In this document: positions 1-10,398 of the stretch, one piece after another
How positions within the stretch are numbered: the stretch's first letter is position 1
Layout of the letters: every line of letters begins with the position of its first letter
Assembly: GCA_039954875.1 (NCBI GenBank)
Contig: CP157202.1
Coordinates: 248,001-312,000, forward strand
DNA: 64,000 nucleotides
Reading direction: 5' to 3'
Origin: G039954875 sp039954875
GTDB lineage: Bacteria > Bacteroidota > Bacteroidia > Flavobacteriales > Blattabacteriaceae
Program-made: the position numbers and the translations under genes
Notes under the pieces: model-generated
Told to the model about the DNA's origin: nothing
Databases searched by the model: none
What the model saw: only the letters and a program-made list of their open reading frames with translations

Positions 1-2330
1 ATTTTTTTGTCCCCTTGCCAGAGCAGAAATTGTACCGCACAGAGAAAATGAAATATATCTATTCGTTAGAATATTTTTGGATCGTACTGATCTCAGATCT
101 CTTTGTTTGCTTTTCATAGTGTAGTTGTAGGTATTGGACAGATCGTTGATATTGATACTAAAAATTTATCAGCTTTTGAAACTTTTATAAACTCCCAGTG
201 AGAAATAATAGATTTATGACACAGTTTTTTGCCCTTCAATTTATGAAGGTCTATATAATTCGTAAACTTCCACTTTGTAATCTTTGGGTAGAGAAAATTG
301 TTGGGTGAGCTTAATGAAAATCATACTCACAGATCGATCGCTATCTTCCAAATTTTTAAACCGGGATTGTATGGATTTTTTTATCCATAAAGTTTTAGAT
401 ATCACTGTTTACCAAGGTAAAAGTGTATGTCGGTTGCCGATATATATCCCTAGATCTTGTGAACCATCTAAATTTTTCCATACGTACTTGGATGTTTTTT
501 ATCTAGGAGGGGTCTGATAAGTTCAGAAGATGTTGTCTTTCATTATTGAAAAATAGGAATAAATTAAGACCTTTTTCATAACTGTATTTTAACTTCCAAG
601 TATTAATCTACTTTGGCCTAAGTTTGGTATTACCTATCAAACTGAGATAGTAAGTCATATAATAGAACGTAGTGTTTAGGCTTTCATAACTTGGCTAGGA
701 CATCATTCGGTAATAGGAGCAAGAGACTGGTTAATAGATCTCAAGACTCTCGTTTTTGGCTTTGATTGATCTTTGGAGATAATCCTTTACCTATGGCGTA
801 TTCAGTGCCCAGTCCGGCCTGTGCGCCTCTATGTCTGTGTCTGTACGAAAGCGGTCTTCGGTAGGGAGGGCTGGTATAAGCGGTAGTGATCTATTCATCA
901 TAGTCAAAAGCATTGCTGCGTTGGGGATCGAGTTGGTGTTGATCACCAGCGATATATTCAAAATCGATGCGCTTTCTACTACATACTAGGCTATACCTGG
1001 CTTCCGTCTCGAGTTTGGCCCAAGTGAAAGGTTTAATATATTAATTTTGAGCGGAATATATCTGATCTCTATTGAGGCTGTAATCGCAATTGATTCGATT
1101 GATTGGTATCTTTATATTGGTTGATATAGAAGTTTCCTTCTGAATTATAAGTATAAAAAATGTTGGCTATGATTTCCAATTTTTGATCTGAACTATCTGG
1201 TTTAAAGCATATTAAATATCTTCTAGATGGTAGGTGTAGTCAACGTTTTCCCAAGATTAGCTAAGTAGGTTGGTATTATTTTACCCAACTATTTTGAGTA
1301 TATTGCTTTTGGTATAATATTTACTATTAACTTCAAAAGTCATGATTTCCATACTGATGGGGTGCTTTTTTTTAATCTCATAAAGTGTTTTGACTTGAAA
1401 TTGTTTCTCGATCATATTTCACTTGTCTTTTCTGCGATTATTATATCGGATGTTTGAGGTAATAAGATATTTTACAAGGCGATTATTGATTAATAAATTT
1501 TTCCATTCATAAGTTCTCATCACAGATATGGGGAGCTTTTAGCTGATTTTGAGCATCAAGCATGACGTATCGATTGTGTCTTAGGCGTTGGCATTGGGTG
1601 TATTGAGAGAGGATGGTGCCACTGATGCCATTGTCTGGTTTTTTGTTGGTGGATGGATATTGATGATGCTTCATCTGCCTTTGGCGCTTTGTATTTGGTC
1701 GAGTGGTTTGAGATGACCTTTACTCATTGGATAGGATATTTGGGAAAGTTGCTCAGATAGTTCAGAAGCTCTTTGTAGTTCATATAGGTGTGGTGCCCAT
1801 TGATCATTATCATGGTGTTTTATTCTTTTATCTGGATGTTTTAGTTGATTTTTATCGATCTATACTTCTCTGGGGTATAGTCGAGGATCTGCAGGATATT
1901 TTGCCCTTGAGAAATTTGTTTTCTGCCATGTTCAAAATGATCTTGTCAACCTTGCACTTGATCAGGGTTTTTGTTTAGTGGCTACTACTGTGCCTAATGC
2001 GACGTCTTTTGTGTATATAGTAAGGGGGGGGGCAAGTCTTGATAGCCTTGAATTTAGATGTTTTTCCAAATGAGGTATATGCCAAATGTCCGGATTCTGA
2101 GTAGGAAATTTCCTGCTTCGGTTTTGAGAGAAAATGTTACCGTCTCATCGGTGAGATGGCTTGTATCAATAAGTAGTAATTAGGGTGGGTAGGTGGGGTG
2201 TACCTCGGCAAAAGGTATGGCTATACCTTTGAGAAATGTACCTTACCATTGACCTGGTATTCTTGTATCTATATAGTGTAGTACGCTTTTCAAAAAAAAA
2301 TCAGTCAGAAAGAATATTTGGAGGATAGAG
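1..2330 (-). pseudogene. Decayed TonB-receptor-like outer-membrane beta-barrel protein (OMP_b-brl family)
   Basis: Reading the minus strand in shifting frames recovers a whole receptor in order. Near 2300-2040 lie pieces of a carboxypeptidase-regulatory-like N-terminal domain, including a DVALGTVV-like end. Near 1990-1560 is the plug domain, with MIMINGHHTY followed by a block resembling I..IEVI.NPS.KY.A and SSI.NI. At 1040-781 is a long open barrel stretch containing ARYSLV and NAFDYDE. Near 330-120 is a barrel strand block (QFSLPKDYKVEV, YYFSLGV, DLSNTYNY), and the C-terminal strand VRYNF lies near 30-60. Many frameshifts and stops interrupt it. Intact members are roughly 750-800 residues, which fits the span. 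Substrate unknown. The C-terminus falls almost at the window edge. Family assignment is by remembered motif pattern, not a search. Confidence 0.82.
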
Positions 2331-2775
2331 CGTTGCTTTATGAGCTTGATATTTTGGTTAATGTAAATATTTTTTCAAAACAAAGGGGTTCGAATAAATA
2401 AGGATACTAAGAAAAAAAGAGTGGCTATCAGCCGTTGTTTTCGTTTGCAATGTCATAATGTGACATTGTGAAGCGCAAGCAGAAATTATTTATCTAGGAA
2501 AATCATCAAATCTAGGAAAGTCTGCTACTTGTGGGAAATCTATACTATTTATAGGACAAAGGTTTAAGTTCTACCTACCTTATTTAGAGTTTTCGATATT
2601 CTCTTATTATTTTATATATATTTTTTAAATACTGATTTTATTAATTAAATCAATAAATAATATAATAATATAATTATATTTAATTATGGTACTAAATTTT
2701 TATTATTTTTTATGTGAGTTATCACTTAAGAAGTGACTTATTAATTGTTTATAATGAATAGGGTAAGAAAACATC
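2331..2775. other. Intergenic, AT-rich, no gene seen
   Basis: About 445 bases between the dead receptor and prmC. I see no coding remnant I can name. It becomes extremely AT-rich from about 2590 to 2750. A short inverted repeat (AATGTCA / TGACATT) lies near 2449-2467, with no U-tract and no clear role. Confidence 0.5.
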
Positions 2776-2783
2776 TATTTTTG
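2776..2783 (+). promoter_or_regulatory. Candidate -7 promoter element (TATTTTTG) for prmC
   Basis: Matches the Bacteroidota -7 consensus TAnnTTTG. It ends only four bases before the prmC ATG, so a transcript from it would be leaderless or nearly so. Elsewhere in this window the gap to the start codon is about 17-50 bases. Confidence 0.5.
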
Positions 2784-2787
2784 TAGT

Positions 2788-3651
2788 ATGAAACTCCACG
2801 AATTGTATTCTATTTTTCATGAGGTGCTTCAAGAGATCTATCCTTTGAAGGAAGAACGCGAAAGTATATTTTTTATGTTGATAATCAAGGTTTTTGAATG
2901 TGATAAAGCTACTGTTCGTCTTCGATTGATCGATCAAGAGATACTCGACGAAATCGTTCGTGAAAAGTTGATGAAGGGGCTCGCAGCTTTGAAAAGTAAT
3001 ACGCCAATTCAATATGTATTGGGGCAGGCTCATTTTTTCGACTTAGATTGGACTGTCGATGAAAGGGTACTAATCCCTAGATCAGAGACTGAAGAGCTCA
3101 TTTCGTGGGTGATCGCTGACCAAGCATCGAAGGGACCACTTCGTTTGCTCGATGTGGGTACTGGTAGTGGTTGTATCGCTATCTCTTTAAAGCATCGATC
3201 GCCTGAGATAAAAATTCATGCCTTAGATATCTCAGCTCAAGCCCTGGAAATAGCACGCCAAAATGCTGTCCAACATAACGTGGAAGTATTTTTTCATCAA
3301 ATTGATATCTTGCAGGATCTATCGGAGTCTTGGCCATTCTTTGATGTGATCGTGAGCAATCCACCCTATGTCAAAGAAAGTGAAAAGGCACTGATGCACC
3401 CCAATGTATATCAGTATGAGCCAGCCGAAGCCTTATTTGTCCCTGATGAAGACCCATTGATCTTTTATAGGAAGATAGCCAGTTGGGCCAAACAAAAACT
3501 CAGTGCACGGGGGGTGGTTTATTTTGAGATCAATCAGTTTTTAGCCACTGAGACTGCTTCGCTGATTGAGAGGCTTGGTTATACTGAGGTGGAGATCCGA
3601 AAGGATATTCAAGGTTACCCCCGGATGCTCAAGGCCTGTGTTGATTGTTAA
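2788..3651 (+). CDS. prmC: Peptide chain release factor N5-glutamine methyltransferase PrmC (HemK)
   Basis: Methylates the glutamine of the GGQ motif in release factors 1 and 2, using S-adenosylmethionine, in the cytoplasm. The 287-residue length is normal for the family. An N-terminal helical release-factor-binding region (about 1-85) precedes the Rossmann methyltransferase domain. Visible motifs are RVLIPRSETEELI near 93-105, the SAM-binding DVGTGSGCIA at 122-131 and the catalytic NPPY at 191-194. The ATG at 2788 gives the expected family N-terminus. Flanked on both sides by pseudogenes, so it probably stands alone under its own promoter. Confidence 0.96.
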   Translation: MKLHELYSIFHEVLQEIYPLKEERESIFFMLIIKVFECDKATVRLRLIDQEILDEIVREKLMKGLAALKSNTPIQYVLGQAHFFDLDWTVDERVLIPRSETEELISWVIADQASKGPLRLLDVGTGSGCIAISLKHRSPEIKIHALDISAQALEIARQNAVQHNVEVFFHQIDILQDLSESWPFFDVIVSNPPYVKESEKALMHPNVYQYEPAEALFVPDEDPLIFYRKIASWAKQKLSARGVVYFEINQFLATETASLIERLGYTEVEIRKDIQGYPRMLKACVDC

Positions 3652-3659
3652 GGACCTTC

Positions 3660-4300
3660 GATAGGTTTGCGATGATGGTTGGTTCTTGAAAGGCTAAAGT
3701 CCTGTACGGGAAAGGGATTTCGATACCTTTACGGTCAAATCGTTATCTCATCTTTTTGAGTATTTCTCATTCGAGATACATGCTTTTAATATTGTTTTAA
3801 GACCAGGCAAAAGATCTGAAATTGACATAGAAATCACCCAAGTTTGTGACCTTTACAGTCATTTGAAGTAGACCAAGATTTTTTCCTCAGTTGTCCACCC
3901 ATCGATAGATGAGGGATGTTTTTGAATCCCCTTTTGAACAATCTTTACTGCACTATCGATATTAGAAGTATAGTCGATGCCAATGTCCTTGTTGATGATG
4001 GTTTTTTCATTCATTTTACTGTTTTGGATGAGGACCTTTTTATTTTGTAATGTCCAGGTCACTGTATTGTGAAGCGTAATCTCCTGTACATAGCTGGCAA
4101 TCCCGTCCCGAGAGCTTGAGGTAATCTCATACACGAAAAGGTTGAGAAATAAAAATGAAAACGCTGCTCGAGAGATCAGTAAAGACCTTTTGAGAAGCTA
4201 AACCGATCATACCGATCAAGATGGCATAGCCCATCAAAAACTTATCACTGATATTTTTCAGGGCTCAAATGGTCTGGAAGACTAATATCATTGTTGATAA
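3660..4300 (-). pseudogene. Decayed small-conductance mechanosensitive channel (MscS family)
   Basis: From 4290 downward the minus strand encodes a membrane/pore stretch (MGYAILIGMIGLASQ), the MscS block corresponding to PF.VGD (here QPFRVYE), then an open beta-domain and C-terminal segment with EITLHNTV, NKKVLIQNSK and IGIDYTSNIDSAVKI. After 3859 the frame breaks, but the typical ending is still readable (GIEIPFP near 3700). The frame is broken on both sides of 3859-4134. An MscS channel would act as an osmotic safety valve; the loss parallels the dead BCCT transporter at 58640-60345. Confidence 0.83.
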
Positions 4301-4543
4301 AAAAAATGATTAAATTAATATAATTATTGAAAAATAAAACTTTTATTTTATCTATTTTAGCCTGTAAAACTTTAGTAAATTCCTTTTTCAAAAAAAAACA
4401 GTTGATCAATACAGGTCAAAAATAATGTGAAACCTATTTTAATAAAATATTCTATTATTATCCAGTCTATTGTAGATGTTAAATCCAAAAAATTGCAAAT
4501 TTAGCAAAAGAATATTAACTATGAATTTTTTTGTAACAATTCA

Positions 4544-4551
4544 TAACTTTG
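4544..4551 (+). promoter_or_regulatory. Candidate -7 promoter element (TAACTTTG) for ligA
   Basis: TAnnTTTG match ending 20 bases before the ligA ATG. No Shine-Dalgarno is present in the short leader, as usual for Bacteroidota. Confidence 0.6.
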
Positions 4552-4571
4552 GTGCCCACTTTTAAATCGGA

Positions 4572-6581
4572 ATGAATAAAGAAGATATACAGCGATGTAT
4601 AGTACAGCTACGGGATGAACTCACCGAACATAATTACAAGTATTATGTTTTGGATACCCCAGATATCTCCGATTTTGAGTTTGATCAGAAAATTCGGGCG
4701 CTGGAGGCTTTAGAAAAACAATATCCCGAATTTGATAACCTCAACTCGCCAACTAAAAAGGTAGGCGGAGAGGTCACCAAGCTCTTTCACACCGTTACTC
4801 ACCGCCAGCAGATGTATTCCCTAGATAATACTTACAATCAGCAAGATCTGCTAGAATGGGAAAACCGTGTGAAAAAAAAACTCGAAAGTCCACCTGAATA
4901 CGTCTGTGAGCTCAAATATGATGGTGTTTCGATCAGTTTGATTTATCATGAGGGCTGTTTGGTGAGCGCTGTGACGCGTGGCGATGGTCGGCAAGGCGAT
5001 GAGATTACTGCCAATATAAGGACTATAGGCTCAGTGCCATTAAAATTGAGGGGTAAGTACCCTCCAGATATCGAAGTGCGTGGGGAAATTATCCTGCCTT
5101 TAATTGGTTTTCAAAAGATGAATCAAGAGCGTATTAAGAATGGTGGAGAACCATACGCTAATCCGCGCAATACAGCCAGTGGCACATTGAAACTCCAGGA
5201 CAGTGGTGAGGTAGCTAAACGTCCCTTGGATTGCCTGATTTATTCAGTACATGGAGAAGAGCTTCCCTTTGATTCGCAGTATGAGGCTTTGGAGTATGTC
5301 CACCAATGGGGATTTAAAGTTCCTCAAACGGCACGCCTTTGTCAGACTATGGCAGAAGTCACGGACTTTATCAAATATTGGAATTTTGCCCGACACAATT
5401 TACCTTATGAGACTGACGGGGTGGTTATCAAGATTAATGCTTATCAGCAACAGATTCATTTGGGGCATACGGCTAAATCTCATCGCTGGGCCATTGCTTA
5501 TAAATTTCAAGCTGAGCGCGTAGCTACCAGACTTCTAGATGTTAGCTTCCAGGTCGGACGCACTGGGATAGTCACCCCTGTAGCGGAACTCGAATCAGTA
5601 TTGCTAGCTGGTACCATGGTCAAACGGGCCTCGTTACACAACGAAGGTATCATCCGAAATCTCGGAGTTTGTTATGGCGATACGGTTTTCGTGGAAAAAG
5701 GGGGGGATATCATCCCCAAGATCATGGAGGTGGATTTGACCCGACGTTCACCTGAGGCGTTTCCCGTGTATTTTTTGGAAAAATGTCCTGCCTGTTATGC
5801 CACATTGGTGAGAAATGAGGGGAAGGTACCTTACTACTGCCCGAATGAGGTAGCCTGTCCGCCACAACTCGTAGGCAAGATTCAGCATTTTGTTAGCCGT
5901 AAAATGATGGATATTGCCAGTTTAGGTAGAGAGACCATTGAACAATTTGTTCAAGCGGGTATCTTACGTACGGTGGCTGATCTGTATATTTTGGAGCCGG
6001 CGAAACTCATCCACTTAGAGCGTATGGCTGAAAAGTCTGTACAGAACATCATCGAGGGGGTCGAAAAATCCAAAACAGTTCCTTTTGAACGAGTGTTGTA
6101 TGCACTGGGCATCCGACATGTTGGGGAGACCGTTGCTAGGAAATTGGTCGGTCATTTCCATACTATCGATATGTTGATTGCGGCTGATGATGAGGCATTG
6201 ATCGCTGTAGATGATGTGGGAGAAAAAATTGCCAAAAGTTTAAAAAAATATTTTTCGAGAGTGGAAAATCGGCAGCTTATTGAAAGGCTGAGACAAGCCG
6301 GGGTTCAGTTTGAACAAGAAGTCTTGGCCGGTACAATTACAGAAGGTGTGTTTAGGGGAAAAACCTTTTTATTTACAGGAAAGTTGTCTCGCATGAGCCG
6401 CGAAAAAGCTGAAGAGATGGTGGAAGCTCAGGGAGGAATGATCTTGAGTGGAGTCAGTCAAAAGCTCGACTTCTTGGTCGTTGGCGAAAAAGCCGGATCT
6501 AAATTGAAAAAGGCTCAAGAGATCAGTACGACGCATATTTTGAGTGAAGAGGAGTTTTTGGAGAGCTTGGATTTTATTTAG
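4572..6581 (+). CDS. ligA: NAD-dependent DNA ligase LigA
   Basis: Seals nicks in duplex DNA using NAD+, in replication and repair. The 669 residues match the family. Domains in order: the Ia region (about 1-70), the adenylation domain with the KYDG active-site lysine (near residue 116) and the GRTG block, the OB fold, a four-cysteine zinc finger (CPAC ... CPNEVACP, about 406-432), helix-hairpin-helix repeats (about 440-580, including GIRHVGE) and a C-terminal BRCT domain from about 590. No frame damage. It sits alone between an MscS pseudogene and the dead polysaccharide locus. Confidence 0.97.
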   Translation: MNKEDIQRCIVQLRDELTEHNYKYYVLDTPDISDFEFDQKIRALEALEKQYPEFDNLNSPTKKVGGEVTKLFHTVTHRQQMYSLDNTYNQQDLLEWENRVKKKLESPPEYVCELKYDGVSISLIYHEGCLVSAVTRGDGRQGDEITANIRTIGSVPLKLRGKYPPDIEVRGEIILPLIGFQKMNQERIKNGGEPYANPRNTASGTLKLQDSGEVAKRPLDCLIYSVHGEELPFDSQYEALEYVHQWGFKVPQTARLCQTMAEVTDFIKYWNFARHNLPYETDGVVIKINAYQQQIHLGHTAKSHRWAIAYKFQAERVATRLLDVSFQVGRTGIVTPVAELESVLLAGTMVKRASLHNEGIIRNLGVCYGDTVFVEKGGDIIPKIMEVDLTRRSPEAFPVYFLEKCPACYATLVRNEGKVPYYCPNEVACPPQLVGKIQHFVSRKMMDIASLGRETIEQFVQAGILRTVADLYILEPAKLIHLERMAEKSVQNIIEGVEKSKTVPFERVLYALGIRHVGETVARKLVGHFHTIDMLIAADDEALIAVDDVGEKIAKSLKKYFSRVENRQLIERLRQAGVQFEQEVLAGTITEGVFRGKTFLFTGKLSRMSREKAEEMVEAQGGMILSGVSQKLDFLVVGEKAGSKLKKAQEISTTHILSEEEFLESLDFI

Positions 6582-6849
6582 AATAAATAGATTAATTTGG
6601 ATGAAGAATATCATTCGACAACAATGAATTGAAGATGATTTTTATTTATTCGTTGAACTTCACCAAGTATTTATAGAGACAACTATAGATCGTAGGGGTA
6701 AATAAAGTTTGAATTAATGATTTTAATAAAGAAAATATGTAATTTTATATCAGATAGTATACGAATTTTTTTTCGTTTATAATTTATTAAAATTTATTAT
6801 TTAAATTTACTAAGTGCAAGTTGTTGAAACATTCACTGGTCTATTATGT

Positions 6850-7965
6850 GTAAAGGTAATCTCCATGTATAGACAGGTGCTGGAGGGGGTTGGGTTGGCT
6901 GGATAGTTTAAAAATTTACTAGGTGTTTTACGAACGGCTTATGGCTTATTTATGGATACTGCAGTAATTAAATATATTGGCAGGGTGTAAGAATGATCCT
7001 TTCAAACAGAAAAAGATTATCGGATTTTTATTTTTCTATTTTAATAATGATTTATCTTATTCTAATGTTTTTTTAAATTCTATATATATCTGTTTATTTA
7101 ATGCTCACGAATATTCAAGTATTATACAAGTTCTTGGATGTATTATTTCACTTTTTCGTTGAAATTCTAGCTTTCTACTATCGTAAGTGAAAAAAAATAT
7201 TATATATTTAGTATAATTATTAATATAGTAACATGTTTATTACTATTGATTTTTTTATTAATGCCTATATTATTTTTTAAAGAATATAGACTTTTATTAT
7301 CTTTAGTGCTTATTGAGGTTATTTTATTTCTTTTAGTCGTTTTCTTGACACGAAAAAGAAAACCTTTATATGGTCTATAGCTAATTTATATTGCGGATAC
7401 GACAGGGGATTTGCTAAAAGGTTATTACATTTTACTCTGATGATTATGGTATATACTTTGGTAGCCTCCTCTGTGACTACCTTTGTTCGAAGGTATTTGA
7501 TTGAAAAAATATCATTGAATTCTGCTGGTATTTGGGAAGGAATGAATAGGATTTCTAATGTTTATTTGATTTTGATTATTTCTACACTACATCTTTATTG
7601 TTTCCCACGTCTTTTGGAAACAAATATTTTGCAAGCATTTAAAAAAGAAAACTTGTCAACATTTAAAATCCCATTACCTATTCTATTATTATTCCTTATG
7701 TTTTTTCCTTTAAAAAGATTAGTTATTTCTATATATTTCACGCTATACTTTAAAAGTATATAAATATTGTTTTTATCTCATGTGATATGGGGGGATATGT
7801 AAAATATATTTATGAATATTAGTTTTTAATAATGACTAGAATAAAAGTTAAGATGCGTGTGTTTTATAGTGCAATTACTGGTGGAAATTTTATATTGTTG
7901 TCTATCCTACTTATTGATATGTATGGAATGAAATGGTCGATATATTCGCGTATGTAATGTATGTA
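6850..7965 (+). pseudogene. Decayed O-antigen/polysaccharide flippase (Wzx type)
   Basis: Fragments appear in the order of a Wzx-type translocase. Near 6915-6990 is AYGLFMDTAVIKYI, then NDPFKQKKIIGF at 6985. Hydrophobic segments with FNAHEYSSIIQVLG follow at about 7095-7135. The best preserved piece (7440-7763) has VASSVTTFVRRYLIE, an AGIWEGMNRIS block and a YCFPRLLE block, all characteristic of lipid-linked oligosaccharide flippases. Hydrophobic codons continue to about 7965. Multiple frameshifts and stops, so no full-length product. First recognisable gene of the ruined surface-polysaccharide locus. Confidence 0.75.
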
Positions 7966-8069
7966 TTTTTGTAGCTTATTATTAATTTAGATACTTATTA
8001 GTAGATTTTATTTTTTCAATGCTAAGAATTATTCTAATATAGAATAGTCAACTTTAATTATTAATTAAG

Positions 8070-9226
8070 ATGAAAAAAAAAGTATTTATAATAAGGTTCG
8101 TATAATGGGGCAGTGTAGATAAATCTCTCGTCATTGTTTTGAAATATTTAGATCACTCAAAGTATGAGATTGATCTTATTTTGAATTGTAAAAGCGGTGT
8201 TTATTTGGATCAGATACCCAGGGAGATTAATTTATATTACATAGGAAAAAGAAATGGAGTTTTTATATAAAATGTTTATTATTAGATTTTTACAGGAGAT
8301 GTGACGTATCAGACATGATTTTTATAGGGTTTCCCCATGTTTTTTGCATAGCTTTAAATTGAGAAATAAAGGGTATGATGTAGGGATAAGTTTTATGCAT
8401 ATTATTATCACACAACTGATTAAGATCCTTTTGAAGTTAATGAAAGTGGGGTGGGTACATGGTGATTTAGAAGCTAACTATTACGTTCGAATAAGAAAAG
8501 TCATATTGTTTTCCTTGAAAAGTACGGATGTAGTGGTTGCTGTATCTAAGCAAAGTAGAGATGTTTTACTTTCACTATATTTTGATTTAAAAACCAAGAT
8601 ACGAATTAAAAACCAAGATACGAATTATTTATCATCTTATTGAAATAGAAAAAACTATTAGAAAGTCTCGTAATATTACTATAGAAAAAAAGATACAAAA
8701 TTGCAATTAATAACTGTAGATCGGTTGGATATTTATCAAAAAGAAATTATAGATTTATCAATGTATTCCATAGACTAAGATGAGAAGGGGTTGATTTTAA
8801 TATTTCTATATTAGGAAAAGCTCCTGATATAAATAGACTAATCAGTCAGATCAGAACATTTAGGATTAGGATATATTGTTCAACTTATGGGGTATTAAAA
8901 AAAAATACATATCCTTACATCCAAGCAATAGATATATTTGTGATACCGTTACAAGCCGAAGGTATTTCTTATGTGGTTTTAGAAGCTTTGATGTTTAATA
9001 AAGCTATTGTATATACCGGTGTAGTCGGACCAAGAGAATTTTTGAGAGATAGAAAAATAGGGGCATATTCGTAGAAAATTCTAAAGAAGTACTTTATCAA
9101 GGTTTAAAAAGGATGTTCACAGATCGAACATTGAGAATGTCTTGTGTTCGTAAGAAAAAAGACTTTAGTGTGTTTTACCCTAACTATATAGCTCAGCAAG
9201 TAGAATAAGTAATCTATCATATATAA
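8070..9226 (+). pseudogene. Decayed family 4 glycosyltransferase, tandem paralogue of the next gene
   Basis: This collinear, broken copy parallels the intact gene at 9246-10397. Matching pieces include DHSKYEIDLILNCKSG (intact: HSKYEVDLLLNCKTG), a WVHGDLE block (intact: WVHIDLE), VVAVSKQSRDVLLSL, SYVVLEALM.NKAI and the end KKDFSVF...YIAQQVE. Several stops and frameshifts are present. One lesion can be read directly: a 19-base tandem duplication at 8588-8625, which is not a multiple of three. The two copies are presumably an old tandem duplication; only the downstream one survived. Confidence 0.88.
8588..8625 (+). repeat. Exact 19-base tandem duplication inside a pseudogene
   Basis: Bases 8588-8606 are repeated exactly at 8607-8625. 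The unit length is not divisible by three, so the event shifts the frame of the glycosyltransferase pseudogene. Only two copies, with no array structure. Confidence 0.9.
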
Positions 9227-9245
9227 AAGTAAATAATCTAAAAAA

Positions 9246-10397
9246 ATGAATAAAATAAAAATACTGATCAGGATAGCTAGCTTGGAAGGTGGAGGATCGG
9301 AGAAATCCTTGATTTTTTTGTTAAAAAATATAAATCATTCCAAATATGAAGTTGATCTTTTATTGAATTGTAAAACAGGACCCTATTTAAATGATTTACC
9401 TAAAGAAGTTAAGCTTTATTATTTGATCAAGGGGGATGAGTTTCTTTCTTCCACCTTATGGATTCGATCCATTCAAAAAACTTATTACTTCTTTAAGGGG
9501 AGGATTTTTGAACGGTTTTTGCTGATTTATTTCTGGACATTAAGAAATAAAAATTATGACGTAGAAATTGCTTTTACTGAAAACATGGCGATAGGATTGG
9601 TAAGAAGTCCTTTGAAGTCTAAAAAATTGGCTTGGGTGCATATAGATCTAGAAGAAAAAGCTAATTATAACATGATTACCGAAAGGGAAAAGGAACTTAC
9701 ATTATCCTGTCTTAATAAAATGAATACAATAATTGTTGTCTCCAAACAATGCAGAGATGTTTTATTTTCATTATCGCCTGAGTTGATGCATAAGACACAT
9801 ATGATTTATAATCCAATCGATATAGATGAACTGATAAGGCAGTCAAATGAATTCCATTTAGAAGAAAAACATGGAAAAATAAAATTGTTAGCCATGGGCC
9901 GACTTGTTTTACAAAAAGGTTTTGATAGGCTTATCAATGTTTGTCATAAATTGAGGAAACAAGGTTTTGATTTTGAGCTCTGTATTTTAGGAGAGGGCCC
10001 TGATCGGAATAAGTTATCCGATCAAATTAGGGCATTGGAATTGGATGATATCGTTAAGCTTGTTGGATATAAGATAAATCCTTATCCATATGTTCGGGCA
10101 GCAGATATATTTGTGATGTCTTCCCGTTATGAGAGTATGTCTTATGTTGTACTAGAGGCGTTGATTCTTAACAAGCCTATTATTTCTACAGACGTTGTTG
10201 GGCCACCAGAACTCCTTAAGGGGGGTGAGTTGGGTTTGTTGGTAGAAAATTCAGAGGAGAAGCTTTACGAAGGATTAAAAAGAATGATTTTGGATAATGA
10301 ATTTAGAGAATCTTTTATTCACAAAGAAAAAGATTTTAGTGCGTTTGATCCGAAATATATCGCTCAGCAAGTAGAAAAAGTGATTGATAGTTTGTAA
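9246..10397 (+). CDS. Family 4 (GT-B) glycosyltransferase
   Basis: Transfers an activated sugar to an acceptor in surface polysaccharide assembly; sugar and acceptor are not predictable. The 383 residues fit a complete GT-B enzyme. The N-terminal Rossmann half carries LEGGGSEKS near the start. The C-terminal nucleotide-sugar half has AMGRLVLQKGFDRLI (about 218-232), LGEGPDRNKL, an AADIFVMSSRYES block (about 294-306) and the family E-x7-E region (VVLEALILNKPIISTD). ATG at 9246 aligns with the start of the dead paralogue. It is the only intact gene in a roughly 9 kb decayed polysaccharide locus, so it either serves a remaining glycan or has simply not yet decayed. Confidence 0.9.
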   Translation: MNKIKILIRIASLEGGGSEKSLIFLLKNINHSKYEVDLLLNCKTGPYLNDLPKEVKLYYLIKGDEFLSSTLWIRSIQKTYYFFKGRIFERFLLIYFWTLRNKNYDVEIAFTENMAIGLVRSPLKSKKLAWVHIDLEEKANYNMITEREKELTLSCLNKMNTIIVVSKQCRDVLFSLSPELMHKTHMIYNPIDIDELIRQSNEFHLEEKHGKIKLLAMGRLVLQKGFDRLINVCHKLRKQGFDFELCILGEGPDRNKLSDQIRALELDDIVKLVGYKINPYPYVRAADIFVMSSRYESMSYVVLEALILNKPIISTDVVGPPELLKGGELGLLVENSEEKLYEGLKRMILDNEFRESFIHKEKDFSAFDPKYIAQQVEKVIDSL

Positions 10398-10398
10398 C

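Noticed and set aside
284..517. Open frame of 77 codons on the plus strand near the left edge
   Set aside because: The minus strand of the same interval reads as the C-terminal barrel of the dead TonB-type receptor; the plus frame has no family resemblance.
1727..1978. Open frame of 83 codons on the plus strand
   Set aside because: It is antisense to the plug domain of the dead receptor, whose motifs (MIMINGHHTY) are clear on the minus strand.
2385..2400. GGGGTTCGAAT, a possible tRNA T-arm
   Set aside because: No acceptor, D or anticodon stem can be built around it; I found no convincing tRNA in the window.
8588..8625. Possible CRISPR or satellite repeat
   Set aside because: Only two adjacent copies, no spacers and location inside a pseudogene, so it is a single tandem duplication.
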